The notes beneath the pieces were generated by a model. That model was not told the DNA's origin. It made no database searches and saw nothing but the letters and a program-made list of their open reading frames with translations. Of a stretch of 35,482 bases of DNA, positions 24,574-32,805 are shown in pieces (the first letter of the stretch is position 1; the number at the start of each line of letters is the position of its first letter). The translations under genes and the position numbers were made by a program. The DNA comes from an uncultured Bacteroidales bacterium (lineage in GTDB: Bacteria; Bacteroidota; Bacteroidia; Bacteroidales; Bacteroidaceae): contig CAMGHE010000010.1 in NCBI GenBank assembly GCA_946055775.1, positions 1 to 35,482 on the forward strand. The letters run 5' to 3'.

Positions 24574-26415
24574 TTATTCGATGGTGCCGTCGGTGGTGTA
24601 TTCCAGTTCGTCGCTGGGCACAATCCAATCGACAATTTCGGTGCGCACGATGGCCAGGGTGCCGCGGCGCAGTTCGATGTTCCAGATATACTTGTAGCCG
24701 CTCTTCAGGTTACGTAGTTTGTCATCGGAAATGAGGTAGGTGGCTTTGTGCTCGATGCCCGTGCCGTCCTTGGCCTCGTTCCAGGTGATGCGTATGGCCT
24801 GCAACTGGCCGAAGGTGATGGCGTTGTAGGCTTTGAGGTAGCCCACGGGGTATTCGTAGTCGGGATTGCCCTGACCCATGTCGAACATGCTGAAGGAGGT
24901 GCCGTACTGGTTTTGGGTCAGATGGGCGTCGTTGTATTTTGAAATATCCACCGACTCGTAGGTCGTGGGCTCCACTTCACCCTCCTCATTGAGTTCGGTG
25001 AAGACGTAGCCCTTTTCACTTACGCCGAGCAGTTCGACCTTCTGAATATTGTCCTTGTCGATGACCACCGAGAGGTCCTCCGAACTTTTCAGGTTGACCT
25101 GCACCTGACTGAACTGGTGCTTGAAGTAGAGGTTGACGCGGTTGGCGCTCTGTGTGGCACCGAGCGGGGCCTGACGGGTCAGTGCCTGGCAGATGTCGGG
25201 CTGTTCGGCCATTGAGGTCTTGCCCTTGTCGGTCAGGTCAAACACGTTGGCGGGCAGATTCGTCACCACCTCCTGCTCCTTCTTCTCCTGTAGTTCCTTG
25301 TAGTAGAAGGTATAGCGCGGCGTGCTCTCGTCATACTTCACGTTGCCATATTCGTCGGTGACGAAGTAGGTCCACAGCGCCGTGTTGTCGGGCTCATTGG
25401 CGGCATAACTTATCTCGGCCAGATATTTGTTGGTATTTTTGTTGTAGAGGAAGGCCGGCTTGTGTTTGCTGTCGTACTTTATCTCGATGTCATCGCCCGT
25501 GGTGGGGCCGGTGTAGGGCACCTTGTCATAGAACATCTGATACTGTATCCAGCCTCTCTTGCGGTGGACGTCATCGACGTTTTCGGTGGTGGCCTTGGCC
25601 TCGGTGTACTTGCACGACCAGCCGTAAGCGTAGTAGTATTTTGCGTCGGTAAAGTCGGCCTCTGTCAGACCGTCGGGCATTTGGCTCCTGACATAGGCGT
25701 CATAGTTGTCGTCCTTCTGAATGTAGGTGCGCACCTCTTCCCACGAGGCCAGTTCGGGGTGTGGCGTTCCCACGGTATAGAGTTCGTAGCCAGCGTTGAC
25801 CCACTGCTCCTCCCTGCGTCCCGTGCGTTTGGCGTAGAGCGTGTCGGCCGGGACGAACTTGAGCGCGCCCGAGCCCTTGTCGGGGGTGTAGCCGATGGTC
25901 CGTGCCTTGTTCAGGTCGGTCCAGGCCAGGAAGGCGTGCTCTTTACGGTTTTGCCAGTAGAGGCAGGTGGCTTCAGCATCGTTGCCGAAGACGTCGAATA
26001 GGTTCTGGTTGGCCTCGTCCAGTGCGACGAAGTTGTTGCGCCAGTAGAGCGCGTTGCCCACATCGCCCTTGACCTTCATCCATACCGTCACGTCCGAGCC
26101 TCCCGTCACGTCATACTTTGCCCCTTCGCCTGTAGCCGCCTTGTAGTACATGCGGCAGACGAAGCGGTAGCCGTCGGGCATGTAGTAGGTCTTGCCCGGC
26201 GTGGTCACCAGACCTTCGCCAGCGCGCTTGCCACTGGCGTTTTCTGTGGTGCCGGCGGCAAAGGTCACCATCTCGCCGCGGCCGTCCGCCCCTGGAAGGG
26301 CATCGGTGGCCGTCAGTTCGTCGTTGCATGAGGCGGCGGCCAGCATGAAGGCTACTGCCCACGCCATGTGCCGCAGGTTAGTTTGGAACGTATTGAACAG
26401 GTGTGTGAACTTCAA
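24574..26415 (-). CDS. Fimbrillin-like lipoprotein, single large module
   Basis: This 613-residue member starts at a TTG (26413-26415), with an SD-like AAAGGGA a few bases upstream and no ATG before residue 17. The start gives a basic N-terminus, a hydrophobic stretch and Cys30 in AAASC, followed by NDE. Arg64 in SGKRAGEG is the candidate maturation site. The family strands are FKHQFSQVQVNLKSSEDL near 435 and the C-terminal YKYIWNIELRRGTLAIV to VDWIVP near 593. Tyr/Trp-rich segments such as GNALYWRNNF and TCLYWQNRKEHAFLAW match the YW-containing strand of its neighbours. Its stop is in the same frame as the next gene, 36 bp downstream. Confidence 0.8.
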   Translation of the reverse strand: MKFTHLFNTFQTNLRHMAWAVAFMLAAASCNDELTATDALPGADGRGEMVTFAAGTTENASGKRAGEGLVTTPGKTYYMPDGYRFVCRMYYKAATGEGAKYDVTGGSDVTVWMKVKGDVGNALYWRNNFVALDEANQNLFDVFGNDAEATCLYWQNRKEHAFLAWTDLNKARTIGYTPDKGSGALKFVPADTLYAKRTGRREEQWVNAGYELYTVGTPHPELASWEEVRTYIQKDDNYDAYVRSQMPDGLTEADFTDAKYYYAYGWSCKYTEAKATTENVDDVHRKRGWIQYQMFYDKVPYTGPTTGDDIEIKYDSKHKPAFLYNKNTNKYLAEISYAANEPDNTALWTYFVTDEYGNVKYDESTPRYTFYYKELQEKKEQEVVTNLPANVFDLTDKGKTSMAEQPDICQALTRQAPLGATQSANRVNLYFKHQFSQVQVNLKSSEDLSVVIDKDNIQKVELLGVSEKGYVFTELNEEGEVEPTTYESVDISKYNDAHLTQNQYGTSFSMFDMGQGNPDYEYPVGYLKAYNAITFGQLQAIRITWNEAKDGTGIEHKATYLISDDKLRNLKSGYKYIWNIELRRGTLAIVRTEIVDWIVPSDELEYTTDGTIE

Positions 26416-26483
26416 TGTGATTCCCTTTCTTTTATTGGACCGTGGTTCTGTGGAGTAGATGGTCAGTTGAGGGGGCTTGGGGA

Positions 26484-28394
26484 TTAGTCCCAGTCGAGGT
26501 TGGCATTGCCGCCGCCTGAGGCCTGAATCCAGTCTTTCACCAGCGCGCGGAAGGTGATGGCCTCCTTGGCCAGACTGATGTCGTAGATATAGTGCTTACC
26601 CTGCGCCCAGGCGCCGATGACGTCCTTCGGGTCGCTGGTGCTGTCCTTGTCCTCGCAGAGGTTGAGCTTCAGGCTGTAGGTCGTGCCGTCCTTGAGCGTG
26701 AGGATGAGGCGGGCGTTGTCGCCGATGGTTTGGGGGATGAAGCACTCGCCGTCTGTGATGGTCAGCGTGTGCAGCGCGCTCCCCGTGGCTGTGTGCGTCA
26801 CCGTATAGGCGTTGTCTGTTGTGGCATCGGGTGCTATCGTGCCCTTGTCCATATTGAGCGTACCCGTGGTGGCCAGGTGCGTCAGTCGCAGTGTGGCGCC
26901 GTCCAAATCTACCTTCGCCGCGTCTTCGGCCGCCGTGCTCAGACGGAAGGTCACCTTGCTCATGGCATGCTCGTAGTGGAGCGGCACGTCGCCCGTTCGC
27001 GGACTGATGGTCTTCTCGGCCTCCGTGCCCACCAGAGCCTTGTCGGCCTCGTCGTCGCAGGCGTAGCCCCAGAGCACGTCATGCCCCTGCGCCATGCCCG
27101 TTGTCGTGCCTGCTGGCGAGAGCGCGCGGAAATAGGAGGCATCGCTCTGCCCGGCCCAGTAGATGGGGTCGGTATAGGTCCATGTCGTCGTCTCCTCGTT
27201 CCAGGTTAGGGTGGTACTCTTGGTGGTGAAGTCTTTGGGCGCGCCACTCTTGTAGATGTCTGTACCGCCCGTCTTCAAGTCGTCGGCGATGGTTCCCGTT
27301 GTGGTAATGTCGGGGACAAACTGGATGATGCCTATGCCCGTGGCGTTGACCACGTCCCAGTCGGCTATCTGCGCCATTACCGTGATCTTCTGCTTCGACA
27401 GCGTGACGTTCAGCAGATAGTTGACGCCCGATGCCGTCTCCGTGATGGCGCCCCAGTGGCCCGCGGAGAGGATGTCGGCGTTGAGTTCAATCTTGTAGGT
27501 GTTGTTCTCCACGTCCGTCAGCGTAGCCCATAGTTGGCCCTCTGCCAGCGCCGTGTGGGGCACAAAGACGGCCTCGAATGTGGCCGTGCGGCCTGCCGCC
27601 GTCTTGTGCATGGTAATGTCGCCGCTGGTGTAGGCTCCGCTCACCTGGGCCGTCGAGGCCGTGAAGGTGCCCGCCGTATGTACGTTGTGCAACGTGACGG
27701 TGGTGGCTGCGAAAGGCGTCTCGCCGAAGGTCTCATCGGCCGTGACGATGATGGTCGCTTTGCTCATGGCGTGGGTATAGGGGATGACCAGGCCCTTGCG
27801 GTTCGGGTCCTGATTCTGTGTGCCGTGTGCGTAGGGCACCATCTCCTGACTCTTGGCCCATAGCAGGTCACTGGTCCGGACGCCCGCGGTCTGGTCCGTC
27901 TGCACGCTGCGGTCCTGCACGTCGGTTGCCACGGTATAGTCGGCATTCGTGGCATCGGGGTCGTTGTAGCAGTAGCCCCAGGCGAGGCGCAGGCCGTGGT
28001 TGGTCAGGCGTATGTCGTCGGCGGTGCTGCTGAAGTCGTCCCAGTAGAGGACGGGATCGGTATCGAAGTCGGCCGTCTGCCACACCTTCGTATCTCCCAC
28101 CTGTGTCATGGCGGGGTTGGCGTGCATGGTGAGGATGACATTCTTGGCAAAGCCGCCCTGCGTCGTATAGGTCTCGCCCTCCTTCAGCACATGCTGCAGG
28201 TGGGCCACCATTTTGTCGCCTGTCTCGAACGTGTGATCTACGGCGCGCTTGGGCGTGGCCGTCATCGCGACGCCAACGCTCAGGGCCACGGGGGCCTTGC
28301 TGTCGCCCATGAAGTAGGGGGCGTCGGTCTCCACGCTGTTGCTGCAGGCCGTCAGTGCGGCGATGCAGGTGAGGTATGCGGTTTTTCTTATCAT
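26484..28394 (-). CDS. Two-module fimbrillin-like lipoprotein
   Basis: A 636-residue product with signal peptide ending LTAC (Cys17), then SNSVET. Arg50 in TPKRAVDH is at the conserved position. Two tandem fimbrillin modules are evident. Module 1 has DPVLYWDDFSS, RTSDLLWAKSQ, YTHAMSKATIIVTADETF near 208 and VMAQIADWDVV near 344. Module 2 has DPIYWAGQSDASYFRALSPAG, YEHAMSKVTFRLST near 475 and the final KHYIYDISLAKEAITFRALVKDW near 620. The repetition suggests internal duplication. Likely a pilus-type or surface beta-sandwich subunit. A perfect hairpin (28419-28444) precedes the gene. Confidence 0.85.
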   Translation of the reverse strand: MIRKTAYLTCIAALTACSNSVETDAPYFMGDSKAPVALSVGVAMTATPKRAVDHTFETGDKMVAHLQHVLKEGETYTTQGGFAKNVILTMHANPAMTQVGDTKVWQTADFDTDPVLYWDDFSSTADDIRLTNHGLRLAWGYCYNDPDATNADYTVATDVQDRSVQTDQTAGVRTSDLLWAKSQEMVPYAHGTQNQDPNRKGLVIPYTHAMSKATIIVTADETFGETPFAATTVTLHNVHTAGTFTASTAQVSGAYTSGDITMHKTAAGRTATFEAVFVPHTALAEGQLWATLTDVENNTYKIELNADILSAGHWGAITETASGVNYLLNVTLSKQKITVMAQIADWDVVNATGIGIIQFVPDITTTGTIADDLKTGGTDIYKSGAPKDFTTKSTTLTWNEETTTWTYTDPIYWAGQSDASYFRALSPAGTTTGMAQGHDVLWGYACDDEADKALVGTEAEKTISPRTGDVPLHYEHAMSKVTFRLSTAAEDAAKVDLDGATLRLTHLATTGTLNMDKGTIAPDATTDNAYTVTHTATGSALHTLTITDGECFIPQTIGDNARLILTLKDGTTYSLKLNLCEDKDSTSDPKDVIGAWAQGKHYIYDISLAKEAITFRALVKDWIQASGGGNANLDWD

Positions 28395-28418
28395 GGCAGT
28401 TGTCGTGGTTGGTAGGTG

Positions 28419-28444
28419 AGCCTGTCGTGCCCGTGCGACAGGCT
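28419..28444 (-). promoter_or_regulatory. Intercistronic hairpin in the fimbrillin array
   Basis: AGCCTGTCG (28419-28427) and CGACAGGCT (28436-28444) form a perfect 9-bp stem with an 8-nt loop inside the 57-bp gap between the 717- and 636-residue genes. It may process or stabilise the messenger, or partly terminate it to adjust subunit ratios. Confidence 0.5.
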
Positions 28445-28451
28445 GCTGGCC

Positions 28452-30605
28452 TTACATCCAGATGGGCGTGTCGGCGGTGACGGTGTCCCAGTCGGCGATG
28501 GTGGCGGTGACGGTGATGCCCGTCTTGGTGATGGTCAGGGTGTAGATATACTTTTTGCCCGGCTCCCAAGCGTCGATGGTCTTGGGCACGCCGCCTTCGT
28601 TGACCTGAATGCCCTTGATGCCGAGCACCGTCTCGTAGGCGTCACTGGTCGCGCCGCCGTCTTCGCTCACGGTGATGCGGAAGGCCAGGTTGCCGCTGGT
28701 GTTCGTCAGGCTTTGCGGTACGATGGCATCTCGGTAGTTGGCATATTTCGCTGGCTCACCAAGGCTATTGTCGTTGGCCATGATGTAGGTAGCCGGCGTA
28801 TTGTCGGTGAAGTCCGAACTGCCATCGCCCAGCATCAGTGCGCCCTCGGTGTAGCCGTTGAGAATCTCCACCTTGGTATGCTCGTTGAAACTTACGCGGT
28901 TGGTGGACGAGACGTCAGCGTTGGTCTTCAGTTGGACGATGACCTGCGACATGGCATACTGGAAGTTCAGGTGTATCTTGCCGTCGGCATCGTGTGTGCT
29001 GCCGTCCGGGGCATCGGTGGCGCAGATACCCCCCACGCCGTGCTCTTCGCCCGTCTTCTTGCAGGTTTCGTCGGGCGTGCCGTCAGCCTTTCGCGGCAGG
29101 CCCAGGCGCAGGTCAGAGGGATATTGCCCCGCTGTGTAGGGCTCGTTCTGCACAAGGATGCGCTTGCCGCCGTCCAACTTGGCAGCCGTAGGCCCGGTGG
29201 CACTACCCACCTGCGGCCAGATGGCTCGGAAGAAGTAGTGCGTCTTGTGGTCGGGCCAGTAGAGTTGCGGCGTCATGACGTAGCGGCTGTGCTCGGCGTC
29301 GTAAGAGATGACGGCTTGGTCGCTGTTGTCGGTATAAGGTCCCGCCATCCTGTCGGTGCTGCGGTACAGGCTGAAGGTCTCGGTGAAGGCCGCGCCGTCC
29401 TGACCGTAGCATTTGTCGAAGTTGATGATGGGTGCCTCGTTCGCGGCCTCGATGTTGTCCCAATCCTTGGTCGTGGCCGTTATGTCAACGCTCGTTTTGT
29501 TGACCGTAATCTGGAAAACATAGTTGGTGCCCTGTTGCAGCGTCGTGGTGAGGCCCGCGGCCGTCATGGCCTCGTTGATTTTCTTTGCCGTGACCAAGTA
29601 TTCGTTGCCGTCGGCCATGATGCTGAGCACGTTCGTGGCGTCGGCGAAGGCACACTGGGGAAAGACCAGCGCCGTCAGCGTCGCGGTGTGACTACCGCCG
29701 CCCATGCTGACGTGACACAGTATGTTGCCCTTGGCTGGCGTGCTGTCGTCGGCAAAGTCGGTCGCGGTGGGCGTGCTGGTTTTATGGATAATATCTACCA
29801 GTCCGACGTAGGGGAAGTCCAGCAGGGTCACTCTGGGCACATCTTGAAATGTGGGTTGCCCTGAACCGTTTGGCGCGAAGCCCTTGCCCGCGGTCAGTTC
29901 GACGGTGATGCGCGTCATGGCGTGGGTGAACTCCAGCAGGTTCGACGGCGTGTTGCCCGACTTGCCCGAGACGTCGTCAAACTTCAGCGTGCCGTCGCCA
30001 GTGGCCGTGACATTGTTGCTGGTCAGCAGGTCACTGTTGGTGACGGTGGTGCCATCACTTTGGTTTAAGGGCAGGGTCCAGTGGAGTCTTGTCCAATCGC
30101 CCGACTCCAGCATGACCTTCAGGTTATTGTTGCTGGCGTTTGTGCCGTCAGGCAGTGTGCCCACCTGATTTGAAGTATCGATATAGTTGGCCACTGCCAC
30201 ACCATAGATATTCAAGCCGTAGGCCCGGCCGGCGGTATTGGCTGGGTCGGCCGTGTGGAAGTCGTCCCAGTAGAGCATGGGGTCCATGCTTACTTCGTTA
30301 TGCTTGCTCGCTTCCGAATAGCCCACGAAGTCGGTCATCGTGGCCGTGGTGCGCAGACGCCACCACCCGTCGCTCCGCTGGCCGTCCATGCGCAGTACGG
30401 CTTTCGTCATGTAGGGTTCGAAAACGATATGCTCGCCATGGTTGTCGTCGATGGCGCGCAGGGGGCGCGCCTGCTGGCTGATGCTGGCGCGCAGCGTGAT
30501 GGCGCTGTCGGCTGCTCCTACGCTATAGGTCGGCGTAACCTCCTCGCTACATGCCGCGGCGAGCATGGCAAGCACAATGCAAAAGATATAGGGAATGCGT
30601 CTCAT
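28452..30605 (-). CDS. Two-module fimbrillin-like lipoprotein
   Basis: A 717-residue product with signal peptide ending LAAAC (Cys19), followed by SEE. The candidate site is Arg50 in RPLRAIDD. Module 1 has DPMLYWDDFHTAD, FTHAMTRITVELTAGKGFAP near 227 and YVFQITVNKTSVDITATTKDW near 380. Module 2 has PQLYWPDHKTHYFFRAIWPQ, FQYAMSQVIVQLKTNADV near 549 and YIYTLTITKTGITVTATIADW near 706, with a short tail DTVTADTPIWM. The start ATG is only 3 bp after the previous stop, implying translational coupling. The strong similarity of the module ends to those of the next upstream gene suggests recent duplication. Confidence 0.86.
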   Translation of the reverse strand: MRRIPYIFCIVLAMLAAACSEEVTPTYSVGAADSAITLRASISQQARPLRAIDDNHGEHIVFEPYMTKAVLRMDGQRSDGWWRLRTTATMTDFVGYSEASKHNEVSMDPMLYWDDFHTADPANTAGRAYGLNIYGVAVANYIDTSNQVGTLPDGTNASNNNLKVMLESGDWTRLHWTLPLNQSDGTTVTNSDLLTSNNVTATGDGTLKFDDVSGKSGNTPSNLLEFTHAMTRITVELTAGKGFAPNGSGQPTFQDVPRVTLLDFPYVGLVDIIHKTSTPTATDFADDSTPAKGNILCHVSMGGGSHTATLTALVFPQCAFADATNVLSIMADGNEYLVTAKKINEAMTAAGLTTTLQQGTNYVFQITVNKTSVDITATTKDWDNIEAANEAPIINFDKCYGQDGAAFTETFSLYRSTDRMAGPYTDNSDQAVISYDAEHSRYVMTPQLYWPDHKTHYFFRAIWPQVGSATGPTAAKLDGGKRILVQNEPYTAGQYPSDLRLGLPRKADGTPDETCKKTGEEHGVGGICATDAPDGSTHDADGKIHLNFQYAMSQVIVQLKTNADVSSTNRVSFNEHTKVEILNGYTEGALMLGDGSSDFTDNTPATYIMANDNSLGEPAKYANYRDAIVPQSLTNTSGNLAFRITVSEDGGATSDAYETVLGIKGIQVNEGGVPKTIDAWEPGKKYIYTLTITKTGITVTATIADWDTVTADTPIWM

Positions 30606-30608
30606 GTC

Positions 30609-32744
30609 TTACTGTATTTGCACGTCGTCCCGTCCAGCCTCAATCTCCTCCCAATCCAGGATGGTGGCCTTCAGGTCGGTGATGCCCTTCTTGGTCAGTT
30701 TGAAGCGGTAGGTATATTTCACACCCGGATACCAGCGGTCCACTTTGTTGTCCGTGTAGGCGGGGTAGAGGACGTTGTCAGCACTGATGGCCGAGGTGGC
30801 TCTGACCTCCTTCATCGTGACGATGTATTGGTTGTGGTCGGGCGTGGTGATGACCAGCACCACGTCGTTCAGGGCCTGCGGCACGGCGCCGTAGCCCTGC
30901 CACTTTACATGCCCGGTGCCATCTGGTGCCTGTAGGGCGGTAAAGACGTAGTCTGTCGTTGGTGCGTCAGCCACCACCAAACCATTGCCCAGGAACACTT
31001 TGCCCGTGGTGGCAATGTGTTGCAAGGTGATGGTCGTGTGGTTGAGTGCTGTGCCGTCGCCCAGATCGACACGGTCTTCGCCATCCGAGGTGTAGATGTC
31101 GAACGAGACATCGCTCATGGTGTGGAACATCAGCAGGCGTATCTCGTCCTTTGTAGCGCCGATGGCGGGGTGTATGCGGTGGCTGTCGTCGGCATCGAAG
31201 CCGTGTGTCGTGGTGTAGGCCATCTTCTCCGAGTCGGCGATGTCCTTGAACGGGGCACCCCAGGTGATGTCGGTATAGGTCTCGCCGTGCGTCAGGCCCA
31301 CGTAGTCGCGGCCATCGCCGGTCGTCGCCTTCGTCTGCCCCATGGGCGCGATGGCGCGCAGGTGGTAGAAGGTTTTATTGTTTGGCCAGTACCAGTCTGT
31401 CTGCAGTTTTCGCGGCGTGCCTGTCAGTCTGTTCGGCCCTTCATAGGTGCCGCGCCAGACGTAGCCCTTGCCCATGTCTGTCGTTATGTCGTCGGTGATA
31501 TTGGCGGCTGTCTCGCCCAGACGGTAGATATCGGCATCGGTCACGGTGCCGCTGCGGTCTTCCAAGTTGAGTGTCACCTTGGCGTTGCTTGGGTACAGTT
31601 CTTCTGACCCTACTTGCTCCCAGTCGAGCAGGGTGGCGGTGATATGCTCAATGCCCGTCTTGGCGATGATTAGGGTGAAGACATAGTTGACGCCTGGCTT
31701 GAGCCGTGTGCCGTCGGTGAGGTGGGCGGTGCGGTCGGCCGCAGTGATTTTCTCCAGCAGGTCGGCCTTCGACAGTTGGTAGTGGTTGTCGGCGATGGTG
31801 AAGTCGATGTCGCCCTTTACTGCCGTGTTCAGGTCTGTTGTGGGCATGACGAGGGCCTCCAGCGTGTAGCCGGTGGCGGCGCTGCCGCTCTGCGCCATGG
31901 TCTGGATGACCTCGCCGGAGTAGGCACCGGTAAACTCGCCCGTGGCGATGTTGAAGAGTGTGTTTTTGGTGTAGAAGTTCTCCAGCCGGATGTTCGTGTT
32001 CGGGTCAAACACAAACTCGCTCTCCTCAAAGCCCTTGCCGCGCTGCACCACGAAAGTGATTTTCGATAGCGCGTGGTAGAAGGCTAAGCGGCCGTGGTCG
32101 AACTTCCCCGTCAGCGTGTTGCTGAACTTCAGCCGGCCGTCACCATAGGGCGCGGCGTTGTTGGCGATGTTGTTGCTGTAGCACAGGTCTTCGTCGCGGA
32201 GCGTCGTTGCCGTCTGGTTGGTCGATACCGCCACGTTGGCGACGGTCAGGTCATTGACCGTCGTGCTCCAGGCGCCCGTTGTCGGCAGGGCGGTATATTG
32301 GTAGTCCGACCGTCCGCCGATGGTGATGGTCTTCGTGCTGCCCGGTGAGCAGGCGGCATAGATAGACACCTTTGCGTCGCGGGCATAGCAGTCGTCCCAA
32401 TAGCGCATGTAGCCTTCGCCAAACTGCACCCGGTTGACCTTCTCGGCATCGGGCGCATCGGTGATGCCCTTCGTCACGGCATAGAGGGGCGTTACGGCGT
32501 CCTTCTCGCTCTTCATCACCATGAAGAGGGCCGTCCCCTCTGGCAAGTGCCCGCGGTCGGCCACAGCAGGGTCCTGCGTGATGGCGCGTTTCTGGATGGA
32601 GACCGTGTTTGTCCCTCCCACCGACAGTTCGATGGGACTCCTGTCCGCGACGATGGGGTCGGGGACAGTCGCCTCCTCCGAGCATGCCGTCAGAAACCAC
32701 AGGCACGACAGGGTGAACAGTATGTTCTTTGTTAGATAAAACAT
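30609..32744 (-). CDS. Two-module fimbrillin-like lipoprotein
   Basis: The 711-residue protein starts at the ATG 32742-32744, chosen because it gives the signal MFYLTKNILFTLSCLWFLTAC (Cys21, then SEEA); a frame extending 20 codons upstream reads into the gap hairpin. Arg53 in IQKRAITQ is the candidate processing site. Module 1 contains YMRYWDDCYARDAKVSIYAAC, LRDEDLCYSNN, FYHALSKITFVVQRGKGFEE near 225 and ITATLLDWEQV near 373. Module 2 contains TDWYWPNNKTFYHLRAIAPMG, FHTMSDVSFDIYTSDG near 541 and LKATILDWEEI near 697. It is very close in plan to its two neighbours. Likely a type V pilus-like subunit. Confidence 0.86.
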   Translation of the reverse strand: MFYLTKNILFTLSCLWFLTACSEEATVPDPIVADRSPIELSVGGTNTVSIQKRAITQDPAVADRGHLPEGTALFMVMKSEKDAVTPLYAVTKGITDAPDAEKVNRVQFGEGYMRYWDDCYARDAKVSIYAACSPGSTKTITIGGRSDYQYTALPTTGAWSTTVNDLTVANVAVSTNQTATTLRDEDLCYSNNIANNAAPYGDGRLKFSNTLTGKFDHGRLAFYHALSKITFVVQRGKGFEESEFVFDPNTNIRLENFYTKNTLFNIATGEFTGAYSGEVIQTMAQSGSAATGYTLEALVMPTTDLNTAVKGDIDFTIADNHYQLSKADLLEKITAADRTAHLTDGTRLKPGVNYVFTLIIAKTGIEHITATLLDWEQVGSEELYPSNAKVTLNLEDRSGTVTDADIYRLGETAANITDDITTDMGKGYVWRGTYEGPNRLTGTPRKLQTDWYWPNNKTFYHLRAIAPMGQTKATTGDGRDYVGLTHGETYTDITWGAPFKDIADSEKMAYTTTHGFDADDSHRIHPAIGATKDEIRLLMFHTMSDVSFDIYTSDGEDRVDLGDGTALNHTTITLQHIATTGKVFLGNGLVVADAPTTDYVFTALQAPDGTGHVKWQGYGAVPQALNDVVLVITTPDHNQYIVTMKEVRATSAISADNVLYPAYTDNKVDRWYPGVKYTYRFKLTKKGITDLKATILDWEEIEAGRDDVQIQ

Positions 32745-32765
32745 GATGGGTTCGACTGATGGCTT

Positions 32766-32794
32766 CTGCCGCCGCTCTGCTGGCGTGGCGGCAG
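32766..32794 (-). promoter_or_regulatory. GC-rich intercistronic hairpin
   Basis: CTGCCGCC (32766-32773) pairs with GGCGGCAG (32787-32794) around a 13-nt loop, within the 61-bp gap between the 777- and 711-residue genes. As with the hairpin at 28419-28444, partial termination or RNA processing is possible. Confidence 0.45.
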
Positions 32795-32805
32795 GACCAA
32801 ACACT

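Noticed and set aside
24537-24574. Fusion of the 613- and 1027-residue genes by a sequencing error or stop-codon read-through
   Set aside because: They share a frame across a single TAA, but the second product has its own complete lipoprotein signal and processing-like Arg, so separate proteins are more likely.
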